Shown in pieces: positions 18,083 to 27,233 of a DNA stretch of 64,000 nt. The stretch is from Opitutus terrae PB90-1 (GTDB taxonomy: Bacteria; Verrucomicrobiota; Verrucomicrobiia; Opitutales; Opitutaceae): positions 5,713,001-5,777,000 of the forward strand of contig NC_010571.1 in the NCBI RefSeq assembly GCF_000019965.1, given 5' to 3'. The notes under the pieces were generated by a model. That model was not told where the DNA came from, searched no databases, and saw only the letters and a list, made by a program, of their open reading frames with translations. Position 1 is the first letter of the stretch; each line of letters opens with the position of its first letter. Made by a program: the position numbers and the translations under genes.

Positions 18083-19378
18083 ATGAAGCATTCTTCCCAT
18101 CCACCGTTATCGTTTTCACTCAGCGTGTTCCTGCTCGGCACCACGCCCCTATTCGCGCAGAATTCGCCGCCAGAGCCGGCGCCGGTGCCGCTCCCGACGC
18201 TGGTCGCCGAGATCGCCGCCAACAACCCCGAACTGAAATTCTATGAAGCCGAGATTTCCGGAGCGAAAGCCGGCATCCGCGGAGCTGCCTCGCTCAATGA
18301 TCCCGAAGTCTCTCTCGATCTTGGCCGCAAACGAGTCAAAGACCCGACCGGCACTCTCGCCGGTGAGGGCACGGCATGGTCGGTTTCAGTCACTCAGACG
18401 TTCGAATGGCCGGGTCGGCTCGCCCTGCGGAAGGCGATTGCGAACCGCAACGTGGAACTCGCCGAACTGGGCTACGCTCGTTTCCAGAATGCGCTCGCCG
18501 CCCGCGCCCGGACGCTTGCCTATAGCCTGCACGTAGCCAACGCCGAAGCGGCGGCGATCCGGGAGGTCGCAGACCGATTTGCCGCGCTGAAGGAAACGTT
18601 TCTCGCGCGCGATTCGGCCGGCATCACGCCGTTGCTCGAAACGCGCGTCATCGAGGCGGGTGAACTCGCGCTTCAGCGCCGCGCGACCGAGGCGGAGCTC
18701 GCTTTGCAGGCCGCATTGATCGAATTGAACCAGCTTCGCGGCGCCGCGCCCGGCGCGCCGCTGCGCGTGTCGGCCCCGGCGCTCACGTTCAACAATCCTC
18801 CGGCCACGGAGGCGCTGCTGGCTGCGGCGCGAGAGAACAATTTCGAATTCAAGATCAAGCGGGTCGAACTGGAGCAACAGGGCTATCAGGTGCGTCTCGC
18901 CCGCAACGAGCGCTACCCCGCAATCAGCGTGAGTCCGTTTTACTCGCAGGAAAAGGCCGGCGATCGCGAGACCGTGGTCGGACTCGGACTCAGCGTGCCG
19001 CTGCCGATTACGAGTCGGTCGCGCAGTGCGGTTGATGTCGCCGAGTCGCGTCGTCGCCAGGCGGAGACCGCAGCGCTCATTGCGCAGCGCGAACTCGAAC
19101 GCGAGGTGCTGACGGCCGCGAACGTCTTCACCACGAAGCTCGCGGAGTCGCGCCGTTGGGCGCCCGATTCCGTGAAGAAATTCCGCGAGGCCGCCGAGCT
19201 GGCGGACCGCCACTATCGCCTCGGCGCGGTGCCGATCGCGACTTATGTCGAACTGCAAAATAGCTATCTGGACGCCGTGGAGGCACTGCTGGACACGCAG
19301 CGCGAAGCGCTCGAAGCAGGACTGAAATTGCAGCAGCTCACGGGCGTGGACTTCAACCCCGTGGAGATCACGCCATGA
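18083..19378 (+). CDS. czcC: Outer-membrane efflux protein of the TolC family (CzcC-like)
   Basis: A 431-residue outer-membrane channel with a signal peptide (LLGTTPLFAQNS). It shows a TolC-type pattern: NPELKFYEAEISGAKAGIRGA near the start, long helices, and a second repeat with RLGAVPIATYVELQNSYLDAVEALLDTQREAL. It partners with the short adaptor and RND pump that follow; its stop overlaps the adaptor start (ATGA). The metals are probably divalent (Co/Zn/Cd), inferred from the pump type. Confidence 0.85.
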   Translation: MKHSSHPPLSFSLSVFLLGTTPLFAQNSPPEPAPVPLPTLVAEIAANNPELKFYEAEISGAKAGIRGAASLNDPEVSLDLGRKRVKDPTGTLAGEGTAWSVSVTQTFEWPGRLALRKAIANRNVELAELGYARFQNALAARARTLAYSLHVANAEAAAIREVADRFAALKETFLARDSAGITPLLETRVIEAGELALQRRATEAELALQAALIELNQLRGAAPGAPLRVSAPALTFNNPPATEALLAAARENNFEFKIKRVELEQQGYQVRLARNERYPAISVSPFYSQEKAGDRETVVGLGLSVPLPITSRSRSAVDVAESRRRQAETAALIAQRELEREVLTAANVFTTKLAESRRWAPDSVKKFREAAELADRHYRLGAVPIATYVELQNSYLDAVEALLDTQREALEAGLKLQQLTGVDFNPVEITP

Positions 19379-20094
19379 GCCGAGTGCGATTTTTTCTGCT
19401 CGTTGCCTCTGCGTGCGTCGCGCTGGGTGTGACGGGCTGCGGCGAAAAGAAGGCGCCGAGCGCTCATGGCAACGACGAGAAGGAAGCGGAGGGTCATGCT
19501 CACGGCGAAGCCGAAAGCGAAGCCGGAGCTTCCTTCAAGGACGGCCAAGGATTGAGCCTTGCTCCCGCCACGCGAGAGGCGATTGGCGTCAAGACCGCGG
19601 AGGTCGAGGAGCGGAAACTCGCGCGCGCGTTCACCGTAACCGCCACGGTTTTCGATGCCGGGCCGCCGGCCCGCGCGCTCACGCTGGTTCCCCCTGAGCT
19701 GGCGGACGAACTCGAACGATTGCAGCCGAGCGAGGCGAAAGTCCTATCGGTTCGCCGCGACATCTCGACCGCGTTGACTCAAATCGAAGTCGTTCTCGCG
19801 CTGCCCGGCTCACCCAAAGTGGGCACCACGCGGGAAGTCGCGTTTCGGGGTGCGGAGCGCACGATTGCAGCTGTGCCGCGCTCAGCCCTTTTGCGCAGCG
19901 CCACCGGCACCTTCGTCTACGTCGTCAACGGCGCCCATCTCTTGCGCACCGCCGTGAAGACCGGTGCGAGTGACGACAACTTCATCGAAATCACCGACGG
20001 ACTCTACAGCGGCGACATGATCGCCGTATCGGCCGTCGAGGAACTCTGGCTTACCGAGCTACGCCTCACCAAGGGCGGCGGGCATAGCCACTAA
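19375..20094 (+). CDS. czcB: Short RND periplasmic adaptor lipoprotein (CzcB-like)
   Basis: A 239-residue protein with a lipobox (VTGC, Cys near residue 22) and a His-rich linker (HGNDEKEAEGHAHGEAE). The core contains only the barrel and membrane-proximal parts of a membrane-fusion protein (GVKTAEVEERKLARAFTVT, then RTIAAVPRSALLRSATGTFVYVV and NFIEITDGLYSGDMIAVSAVEEL). The long coiled hairpin and most of the lipoyl domain are missing, so it is about 150 residues shorter than CzcB. It sits between the TolC and RND genes, and probably bridges them in a shortened form. Confidence 0.78.
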   Translation: MSRVRFFLLVASACVALGVTGCGEKKAPSAHGNDEKEAEGHAHGEAESEAGASFKDGQGLSLAPATREAIGVKTAEVEERKLARAFTVTATVFDAGPPARALTLVPPELADELERLQPSEAKVLSVRRDISTALTQIEVVLALPGSPKVGTTREVAFRGAERTIAAVPRSALLRSATGTFVYVVNGAHLLRTAVKTGASDDNFIEITDGLYSGDMIAVSAVEELWLTELRLTKGGGHSH

Positions 20095-20115
20095 TCCCCA
20101 GCTTATATCGTTCCC

Positions 20116-23100
20116 ATGATCGACAGAATTTTGGAATTTTCCCTCCGTCAGCGCACCTTCGTAGTGCTCGGAGCGATCGCGCTCCTGGGCGCCGGCATTT
20201 GGGCGGCTACACGCCTGCCCATCGATGCGGTGCCCGACATCACCAACGTGCAGGTGCAAATCAACACCGAGGTGAAAGGCCTCGCGCCAGAGGAAATCGA
20301 GAAGCTCGTCACATTTCCCATCGAGATGGAGATGAGCGGCATTCAAGGCATGACCGAGCTGCGTTCGCTCTCCAAGACCGGCCTTTCGCAAGTGACGCTG
20401 ATCTTCGACGAGAACGCCGACATCTATCGCGCGCGGCAGTTGGTGAGCGAACGTCTGCAGAACGCCGTCGACGACCTCCCAAAAAATATTTCACCCAAGC
20501 TCGCGCCGATCACCACCGGACTGAGCGACATTTTCTATTACGTGGTCGACTACACCGACGACGCGAAGAACAAGGCCGCGACGCGCGCCGAGCAGCTCAT
20601 GGAACTCGAGTTGATCCACGATTTCGTGGTGAAGCCACAGCTCCGCACGGTTCCGGGTGTCGCGGAGATCAACGCGTCGGGTGGCTACGAGAAACAAATC
20701 GTGGTGCAGCCGAAGCCGGATGCCTTGCTGGCGGCCGGCGTGACTCTCACGGATCTCGCCGAGATCATCGGCGAGAATGTCGAGAACGCCGGCGGCGGCT
20801 CGGTGCAGATTGGCGGAGAGCAAATCTCGATCCGCACCGAAGGCCGCGTGCAAAACTCCGAGGAAATCGCGAACTTGCCGGTGAAGTTTCGCGGCTCATT
20901 GGCCACACCGCTCCTCGTCAGTGATGTGGCGGAAGTCGGCATCGGCAGCAGCGTCCGAACCGGCACGGCGACCCACAACGGCCGCGAGGCGCTCCTTGGC
21001 GCCGCGCTGATGCTCGCCGGTGAAAACAGCCGGATTGTAGCGAAACGAGTCGCGGACAAGCTCGTGGAAATCGGCCCCAAGCTGCCGCCCGGGGTCGAGA
21101 TCACGACGGTTTACGATCGCACCGATGTCGTCGAACGCACGATCGGGACGGTGGAGAAGAACCTTTTCGAGGGCGCGATCTTCGTCGTGGTGGTGCTGCT
21201 TGCACTCCTCGGAAACTGGCGGGCGGCAATCATTGTGTCGCTCGCGATCCCGCTCTCGTTCCTATTCGCCATCACTGGAATGGTGCGCTTCGGCGTCTCG
21301 GGCAACCTGATGAGCCTCGGTGCCGTGGATTTCGGGCTGATCATCGATGGCGCTGTCGTGATGGTCGAAAACATCGTGCGGCGGCTCGCAGTGCGACAGC
21401 ATGAGGTGCATCGCGTGCTTACCCGCGACGAGCGGATGCACACGGTGCTGGCTGCGGCCAAGGAGGTCGGCCGACCGACCTTCTTCGGCGTGCTTATCAT
21501 CACGATCGTCTATGTGCCCATCCTTTCGCTGACGGGCATCGAAGGAAAGACGTTCAAGCCGATGGCATTCACGGTCATTTTCGCGCTGGTCGGGGCGCTC
21601 ATCCTGGCGCTCACGCTGATGCCGGTTCTCTGCTCCTTCCTCCTGCGCGGGAAAATCGCGGAGAAGGACAATCTGGTGATCCGCTTCGCGAAACGAATTT
21701 ACGAGCCGACGCTGCGCGCGGCGCTGCGGCTGCGGTGGGTGCTCGTGGCGGGGGCAATCGGGCTCTTTGCCCTTTCCATGGTGGTGTTCAATCGGCTGGG
21801 CGCGGAATTCGTGCCTCAGCTCGATGAAGGCTCGTTTGCAACGTTCATGATCCGAACAAACAGCATCGGATTGGATGCGTCCCTGGCAATGCAGCAGCGG
21901 GGCGAGCGTCTGTTGCGCGAGAAATTCCCGCAGGTCACACACACCTTCTCGCGCATCGGAACAGCGGAAATCGCCACCGATCCGATGGGCGTAAACGTCG
22001 CCGACACCTACATCTTCTACAAGCCGCTCGACGAGTGGCCACAGGATGAACACGGCCACACGCCGACAAAAGACGAGGTGGCCGACCAGATGGCGGCCGT
22101 CCTGGCCGCGAATCTCCCGGGCGAATCGCACCTCTTTTCGCAGCCGATTGAGATGCGCTTCAACGAAATCCTCGAAGGCACGCGCGCGGACATTGCGGTG
22201 AAGGTTTACGGTGAAGACTTCGGGCAGATCGAGCGGATCGCCACGGAGGTGCGCGAGATCTTGGAAAGCGTGCCCGGAGCGGCGGACGTGGAATTCGATG
22301 CGCTGGGTAAAGCGCCGATGCTTGAAATCAAGCTCAAGCGCGACGCGATGACGCGTTTCAATATTCATGCCGCCGAAGTAAACGCCGCAGTTTCTACTGC
22401 ACTGGCCGGCGAGGAGGCCGGGGTGGTCATCGATGGCAATCGTCGTTACCCGATCGTTGTCCGGCTACCGGAGAACCTGCGTGTGGCACTCGATGAACTG
22501 AAGCACTTGCCGCTGCGGTCAGCGCACGCGGAAGGCGTGATCACGCTTGGTCAGGTGGCTGACTTTGTCGTTAACGAAAAGGTCAATGCCATCGCCCGCG
22601 AGTTCGGCCAACGACGGGCCGCGATCATGGTGAACCTTCGCGGCCGAGATGTGGAGAGTTTCGTTCGCGAAGCCCAGGAACGCATCAACGGGACGGTCAA
22701 GCTGCCGCCCGGCTACTCCATCGATTTCGGTGGTCAGTTCAAAAATCTCCAGGAAGCGCGCGCCCGGCTGGCCATCATCGTGCCGGTCGCGCTGGGCGTG
22801 ATCTTCCTCCTGATCTTCTTCGCCTTTGGCAGCCTTCGCCAATCGCTGATCGTCTACACGGGTATACCTCTCGCCGTGACCGGAGGAGTCTTCGCGTTAT
22901 GGCTGCGCGGACTGCCGTTCTCCATTTCCGCCGGCATTGGCTTCATCGCGCTGTCCGGGGTCGCCGTGCTCAACGGCGTGATGATGGTGAGCTACTTCAA
23001 CGAGCTGCGCGAGCAGGGCCGCAACGTGCGTGACGCGGTCCTCGAAGGCGCGCTCACCCGCTTGCGCCCCGTGCTCATGACGGCGCTCGTGGCGAGCCTG

Positions 23101-23298
23101 GGTTTCCTGCCGATGGCAATCGCCACCGGACCCGGGGCCGAGGTGCAGCGTCCGCTCGCGACCGTCGTGATCGGCGGGATCATCAGCGCGACGTTTCTTA
23201 CGCTCCTGCTGCTGCCGGCGCTTTACGAGCGATTCGAGCGCGACCGGACGGACAGCGCACCGCCGCCGGCTTCAAAGTCCTCCGGAGGACATGTATGA
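20116..23298 (+). CDS. czcA: Heavy-metal RND efflux pump (CzcA family)
   Basis: A 1060-residue HME-RND transporter. It opens with the LRQRTFVVLGAIALLGAGIW helix and RLPIDAVPDITNVQVQI, and contains GAVDFGLIIDGAVVMVEN in the membrane helix 4 region with the acidic residues expected for divalent-metal pumps. The second half has GVIFLLIFFAFGSL and GVAVLNGVMMVSYFNELR. It exports divalent metal ions from the periplasm or cytoplasm with the adaptor and channel upstream. Its stop overlaps the start of a small lipoprotein gene. Confidence 0.92.
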   Translation: MIDRILEFSLRQRTFVVLGAIALLGAGIWAATRLPIDAVPDITNVQVQINTEVKGLAPEEIEKLVTFPIEMEMSGIQGMTELRSLSKTGLSQVTLIFDENADIYRARQLVSERLQNAVDDLPKNISPKLAPITTGLSDIFYYVVDYTDDAKNKAATRAEQLMELELIHDFVVKPQLRTVPGVAEINASGGYEKQIVVQPKPDALLAAGVTLTDLAEIIGENVENAGGGSVQIGGEQISIRTEGRVQNSEEIANLPVKFRGSLATPLLVSDVAEVGIGSSVRTGTATHNGREALLGAALMLAGENSRIVAKRVADKLVEIGPKLPPGVEITTVYDRTDVVERTIGTVEKNLFEGAIFVVVVLLALLGNWRAAIIVSLAIPLSFLFAITGMVRFGVSGNLMSLGAVDFGLIIDGAVVMVENIVRRLAVRQHEVHRVLTRDERMHTVLAAAKEVGRPTFFGVLIITIVYVPILSLTGIEGKTFKPMAFTVIFALVGALILALTLMPVLCSFLLRGKIAEKDNLVIRFAKRIYEPTLRAALRLRWVLVAGAIGLFALSMVVFNRLGAEFVPQLDEGSFATFMIRTNSIGLDASLAMQQRGERLLREKFPQVTHTFSRIGTAEIATDPMGVNVADTYIFYKPLDEWPQDEHGHTPTKDEVADQMAAVLAANLPGESHLFSQPIEMRFNEILEGTRADIAVKVYGEDFGQIERIATEVREILESVPGAADVEFDALGKAPMLEIKLKRDAMTRFNIHAAEVNAAVSTALAGEEAGVVIDGNRRYPIVVRLPENLRVALDELKHLPLRSAHAEGVITLGQVADFVVNEKVNAIAREFGQRRAAIMVNLRGRDVESFVREAQERINGTVKLPPGYSIDFGGQFKNLQEARARLAIIVPVALGVIFLLIFFAFGSLRQSLIVYTGIPLAVTGGVFALWLRGLPFSISAGIGFIALSGVAVLNGVMMVSYFNELREQGRNVRDAVLEGALTRLRPVLMTALVASLGFLPMAIATGPGAEVQRPLATVVIGGIISATFLTLLLLPALYERFERDRTDSAPPPASKSSGGHV

Positions 23299-23705
23299 GA
23301 TCACTGTGTCTTGTTCTTGTCGTCAGCGTGGCCGGCCTTGCCGGCTGCGTCTCGGCGCCGCTGCCGTCGGAATCTGCGGCCGTGACGCTCGAACGCACGG
23401 CGTCGCAATCGGTGGCGGTCTATCCACCCAAACTCGTCGTGAAGGACGGGCGCCTGTTGTTGGACGGTTGGGTTTACCGGCAGTATGGCGCTTTGACCAC
23501 GACGGAGACTCACATCGATGTCGACTTCCTCGACGCCACTGGTCGCGTGCTGCGCAACGAGGTGACACATTTCGTGCCGCGCGACCTTCACCGAGGCAGC
23601 CACAAGATGGCCCACCGTGGGCATTATAGGTTGCCGATATCCGCGATGCCCGCAGGCACCGCGACAATCCACGTGCGCGCTCATGACGGGGACCATCAGT
23701 CCTGA
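23295..23705 (+). CDS. Small lipoprotein, family D copy 1
   Basis: A 136-residue lipoprotein (lipobox LAGC, Cys at about residue 18). The mature domain has GWVYRQYGALTTTETHIDVDFLD, VTHFVPRDL and a C-terminal PAGTATIHVRAHDGDH. The product at 27234-27656 is a clear paralogue, and a broken copy lies at 24638-24810. The start overlaps the RND stop, so it belongs to the Czc operon. The beta-rich domain may act as a periplasmic accessory. Function unknown. Confidence 0.75.
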   Translation: MRSLCLVLVVSVAGLAGCVSAPLPSESAAVTLERTASQSVAVYPPKLVVKDGRLLLDGWVYRQYGALTTTETHIDVDFLDATGRVLRNEVTHFVPRDLHRGSHKMAHRGHYRLPISAMPAGTATIHVRAHDGDHQS

Positions 23706-23728
23706 ACAAGACAGAACAACCATTGCCC

Positions 23729-24196
23729 ATGAAAACTACTCGCACCATTACCACTGCACTTATCGCGCTCGCGGTCTCGGCCGCTGCGCTCGTTGCCAAG
23801 CCGATCCCCGGCCCGAAGGGCGGTCGGATCCTAACCACCGACGCGCCCCACGCGGAGTTCTTCGTTGAGGAAGATCGAAGCGTAGTGGTGTCGTTCTATG
23901 ACAAGGATCTGAAGCCCCTGCCGCTTTCCGGTCAGGTCGTCTCCACGACGGCCGAAGCCAAGTCCGGCAAGGTGAAGCTCGACTTCGTCGAAAAGAACGG
24001 CGCCCTCGTCTCGACGGCTCCGTTACCCAAAGGCGACGACTACAACGTCGTGGTGCAAGTTCGCGATAACGCGAACGCGCGCCCAAAGAACTACCGCGTG
24101 CTCTTCCACGAAGAAGTCTGCGACGAGTGCAAACGGGCCGAGTATGCCTGCGTCTGTGATGACGCCGGCAAGGAACACGATCACGACAAGGAGTGA
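23729..24196 (+). CDS. Exported hypothetical protein with C-terminal Cys/His cluster
   Basis: A 155-residue protein from ATG 23729 with a signal peptide (ALIALAVSAAALVAKP). The mature part is beta-rich (GGRILTTDAPHAEFFVEEDRSVVVSFYDKDLKPLPL) and ends in CDECKRAEYACVCDDAGKEHDHDKE, a potential metal-binding tail. It is found between the Czc lipoprotein and a PII-like gene. The function is unknown but likely periplasmic metal handling. Confidence 0.72.
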   Translation: MKTTRTITTALIALAVSAAALVAKPIPGPKGGRILTTDAPHAEFFVEEDRSVVVSFYDKDLKPLPLSGQVVSTTAEAKSGKVKLDFVEKNGALVSTAPLPKGDDYNVVVQVRDNANARPKNYRVLFHEEVCDECKRAEYACVCDDAGKEHDHDKE

Positions 24197-24200
24197 AGCT

Positions 24201-24545
24201 ATGAAGACGATAATCTCCTTCATTCGTCCCTCCAAGGAAGAGGCCGTTCGCGATGCCTTGCACAACGTGCCCGATTTGACCGGCGCATCGTTTAGCGACG
24301 TGCGTGGATTCGGCCGTGGGGGACGCCACGGCCATTCCCCCGACGAGGAAGCAGAAGCCCTGCTCGGGACTGCGCGCAAGGTGCGTGTCGAGGTAATGGT
24401 GCCTGACGATCGCGTTGAGGCGTTGACGAGGGCTATCGCCGCCGCGGCACAGACTGGTAACCGTGGCGACGGCAAGGTGTATGTCATGCCGCTCGAATCC
24501 GCCGTGCGAGTGAGCAGCGGCGAAACCGGGAATGCAGCCGTGTAG
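24201..24545 (+). CDS. PII-like signalling protein linked to metal efflux
   Basis: A 114-residue protein with a GlnB/PII-type fold (MKTIISFIRPSKEEAVRDAL start, DVRGFGRGGRHGHS at the T-loop position, and C-terminal GDGKVYVMPLESAVRVSSGE). The T-loop lacks the uridylylatable Tyr of nitrogen PII and has His and acidic residues (GRHGHSPDEEAEALLG), fitting a divalent-metal-responsive relative seen beside RND pumps. It starts four bases after the previous gene. It probably senses metal or a nucleotide and tunes efflux. Confidence 0.8.
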   Translation: MKTIISFIRPSKEEAVRDALHNVPDLTGASFSDVRGFGRGGRHGHSPDEEAEALLGTARKVRVEVMVPDDRVEALTRAIAAAAQTGNRGDGKVYVMPLESAVRVSSGETGNAAV

Positions 24546-24554
24546 CTCCCGACG

Positions 24555-24571
24555 CGCGGCGTGACGCCGCG
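24555..24571. repeat. Inverted repeat after the PII-like gene
   Basis: CGCGGCG at 24555-24561 pairs perfectly with CGCCGCG at 24565-24571 over a three-base loop, ten bases after the stop codon. It could slow or end transcription of the Czc operon, though no U-tract follows. Confidence 0.4.
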
Positions 24572-24637
24572 ATGGGAGAAGAAACCCCGTGAAAACAGCG
24601 ACCCCCAACTGCGTAATGGTGCTGCCTTGCCGGATGC

Positions 24638-24810
24638 ATGTCCGTGCCGGGGGCTGCGGTTTTGTTGCTGCCCGTGATTTCAGTCCTCGACGGCTGCCGC
24701 GAATGCCGCGACCGCCGAAACCATACGCGTGCCCGCGGACGTCGATGCCGGGAATCCTCCCCGGCACAGCGACAATCCAAGTCCGGGGCCACGATGGCCC
24801 ACATGACCCG
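24638..24810 (+). pseudogene. Remnant of a family D lipoprotein (frameshifted)
   Basis: A lipoprotein-like signal (LLLPVISVLDGC) is open in one frame at 24638 onward, while about 100 bases later another frame carries PGTATIQVRGHDGPHDP, which matches the C-terminal PAGTATIHVRAHDGDHQS of the intact lipoprotein at 23295-23705. The middle domain is missing and the frames do not join. This is a truncated, frameshifted third copy. Confidence 0.6.
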
Positions 24811-24851
24811 GTTCGAGTCTCCGGCTCGGTAGTCAGCAGCAACCCACTGCC

Positions 24852-26231
24852 ATGAAATCTTCGCACTCAATACCGCTCGTAGGCTACCTGCTTTGCTGTT
24901 TCGCTGCGACCGCGGCACCCGATTCTAGACCGCCCGTTCCTAATCGGTTCGATTTGAACACGGCGATTGCGTTCGCACTCGAAAACAACTTCGCCATCCG
25001 GCGGGCGCGAGAGAGAATCCGTGAGCAGGAAGGCATCGTGACCACAGTGACTGCGGCGGCGCTGCCGAACGTCTCCGCCGCAGGCAGCTACCAGCACAGT
25101 GGTGTGCAGAGCGTTGCAACGGGGTCCTCGGGCGTGCCGCTTTTCATCGCTAAAGGCCCCTCCTGGCGGATGTCATTGACGGCAAGCCAGACGGTGTTTG
25201 CGGGTGGCGGCGTCCGCGCCTCGATCCGCGGAGCCGAAATGGAGCGCGAAGCGGCGACTCTCGATCTTCAGGCCGTGGTCAACGAGGCACTGCTGGACGT
25301 CCGCACCCGCTTTTACGATGTCCTCCTCGCCCGCGAGCAGATCAAGGTGCAGGAGCAGAATCTTGAGTTGCTCCAAAGCCAATTGAGTTATGCAACGCAG
25401 CGCGCGCAAGCGGGAACGATTTCGGCTTTCGAACGGCTCCGCGCGGAAGTCGCGGTCGCCAATGCGAAGCCGCCTCTGATCCGTTCGCGGAACAATCTGC
25501 GGATCGCGATCGAGGAATTGCGCCAGGCGATCGGCTTCAGGGCGGAAAAGTTGGGGACAGGAGGCGAGGTGCCCGAATTTATGGGAACGCTTTCCTTCGA
25601 GCCGGTGAGCTTCGAACTAGCCGCCGCCATGGCCGCCGCCCAAGCGGACCGGCCTGATTTGCGGCGACTGGAAAAACTCGCTGCAGCGCAGCGGGAAGGG
25701 ATCACGGTCGCGCGTTCCCGCTACTATCCGAGCCTTGCGCTGGGCGCCGGCGGCGACTTGCGGAAGGGACCGACGACCAGTTTTGGGGATTCGATCAAGG
25801 GCCTGCGAGGGTTCGCCCAGTCTCGCTTGGAAGTGAATCCGCGTGCGACGTCTGGTGCCATCATGCAGGCCGGCTCCCAAGCGGAACAGGCGGGTTTGAC
25901 AGAGAGCGAAGCGAGGCTCGCCGCCGAGGTCGAAGTGCGGCGGGCATTTTTCGCCATCGAGCGGGCGTCGGAGCTTGTCGGGGCGATGCAGAAGACCGTC
26001 GGGCAGGCTGAGGAAGCCGTGCGGCTGGCGACCATGCGTTTCGAGGCAGGTGTCGCAACCCAGCTCGATGTGCTGGTCGCGCAATTGGAGCTCACCACCG
26101 CGCGCACGAGCCAGCTCCAGGCATTCCACGGTCACAACGTCGCAGTCGCACAATTGCGGAAGGCAATCGGCGTCTCGGAAGTCGACTATGCCAACGCCGC
26201 TGCGCCCGCCCAAACCACCCGCGCTCCTTGA
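24852..26231 (+). CDS. Outer-membrane efflux protein of the TolC family (stand-alone)
   Basis: A 459-residue TolC-type protein with a signal peptide (PLVGYLLCCFAATAAPDS). It shows FDLNTAIAFALENNFAIRRARERI, two long helical repeats, and RFEAGVATQLDVLVAQLELTTART near the end. It does not group with an adaptor or pump on its downstream side: the next gene is ribulose-phosphate epimerase. It could serve the CzcBA pump upstream, another transporter, or a pump elsewhere. Confidence 0.85.
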   Translation: MKSSHSIPLVGYLLCCFAATAAPDSRPPVPNRFDLNTAIAFALENNFAIRRARERIREQEGIVTTVTAAALPNVSAAGSYQHSGVQSVATGSSGVPLFIAKGPSWRMSLTASQTVFAGGGVRASIRGAEMEREAATLDLQAVVNEALLDVRTRFYDVLLAREQIKVQEQNLELLQSQLSYATQRAQAGTISAFERLRAEVAVANAKPPLIRSRNNLRIAIEELRQAIGFRAEKLGTGGEVPEFMGTLSFEPVSFELAAAMAAAQADRPDLRRLEKLAAAQREGITVARSRYYPSLALGAGGDLRKGPTTSFGDSIKGLRGFAQSRLEVNPRATSGAIMQAGSQAEQAGLTESEARLAAEVEVRRAFFAIERASELVGAMQKTVGQAEEAVRLATMRFEAGVATQLDVLVAQLELTTARTSQLQAFHGHNVAVAQLRKAIGVSEVDYANAAAPAQTTRAP

Positions 26232-26245
26232 CTCAATCCTCCGCC

Positions 26246-26938
26246 ATGCTCGAACGCCTCGTCGCCCCGTCGCTGCTCGCCGCGGACTTTTCGCGGCTGC
26301 GGGAAGAGGTGCAGCGCGTCGAGCAGAGCGGCGCCGACTGGCTGCATCTCGACATCATGGACGGCCATTTTGTCCCGAACATTTCGTTCGGTCCCGCGGT
26401 GGTAAAAGCAGTCCGTGCGCACACGCGTCTGCCCTTCGATGTTCAACTGATGATCGGGAATCCCGCGGAGTATATTGGTGCATTCGTGCAAGCGGGGGCA
26501 GACCGTATCACGGTCCATGTCGAAACCGACGGCGGTTCGGACCGGGTGCGCCAGCTGCTGCGCGAGATCAGAGAGCGCGGCTGCAAAGCCGGACTCGCGC
26601 TCAACCCCGAAACGCCTTTGGAGCAGGTCGAGCCGTTTCTCGCCGAGATCGATCTACTCCTGGTCATGACGGTGCATCCCGGTTTTGGCGGACAGTCCTT
26701 CATTCCCGAGACCGTCGAGAAGATGGAAGCCGCCTATGTCCGTCGGGCGGCGTGTGGTCTCCGGTTTCGCATCGAGATCGATGGTGGCATAACACCCGAA
26801 ACCGCCGCGGCCGGGTTGCTGGCCGGGGCCGACGTGCTGGTTGCCGGCACCTGGCTGTTCCAGTCGCGGGACATGGCCGTCGCGATTCGTGAGCTGCGCG
26901 ATCTCGCCGGTCGAGAGGCAGCGACGGTGAAAGGATGA
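26246..26938 (+). CDS. rpe: Ribulose-phosphate 3-epimerase
   Basis: A 230-residue TIM-barrel enzyme interconverting ribulose-5-phosphate and xylulose-5-phosphate. Family marks are PSLLAADFSRL, LHLDIMDGHFVPNISFG, FDVQLMI, TVHPGFGGQSFI and EIDGGI. ATG 26246 is chosen; the frame extends to a TTG at 26228. The pentose-phosphate gene is out of place among metal genes. It may have been carried along, or may supply reducing power or CO2-fixation intermediates. Confidence 0.92.
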   Translation: MLERLVAPSLLAADFSRLREEVQRVEQSGADWLHLDIMDGHFVPNISFGPAVVKAVRAHTRLPFDVQLMIGNPAEYIGAFVQAGADRITVHVETDGGSDRVRQLLREIRERGCKAGLALNPETPLEQVEPFLAEIDLLLVMTVHPGFGGQSFIPETVEKMEAAYVRRAACGLRFRIEIDGGITPETAAAGLLAGADVLVAGTWLFQSRDMAVAIRELRDLAGREAATVKG

Positions 26939-26953
26939 GGAGCTACCGTCATC

Positions 26954-27211
26954 GTGCGCCGGAAACCCACCAACGTTTCGAGAGAGGCGCGGCTGCGCCG
27001 CCCGCCGAAACCGGTATTCGCACTGACCGGCATCGCAATCGGCGCGTTTGTCGGCGAGGCGGTTGCAGTGCTTATCGAAGTCGCCATCGCGCATCCGAGC
27101 CGGTGGATCATGCTCGCCGGCGGAGTAGCAGGCGGGCTGCTCGGATTGTTGGCAGAGACCGGGCGATATTGCTGGCGAAAGCACAAATACCGCACCGCCG
27201 AAAAAACGTAA
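26954..27211 (+). CDS. Small two-segment membrane protein
   Basis: An 85-residue protein starting at GTG 26954, 15 bases after rpe. Two hydrophobic segments are seen (PVFALTGIAIGAFVGEAVAVLIEVA and IMLAGGVAGGLLGLLAETG) with an Arg/Lys-rich N-terminus and C-terminus. No family is recognised. It is probably co-expressed with rpe. Confidence 0.55.
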   Translation: MRRKPTNVSREARLRRPPKPVFALTGIAIGAFVGEAVAVLIEVAIAHPSRWIMLAGGVAGGLLGLLAETGRYCWRKHKYRTAEKT

Positions 27212-27233
27212 CGACTGTGTCCACAAATTCATC

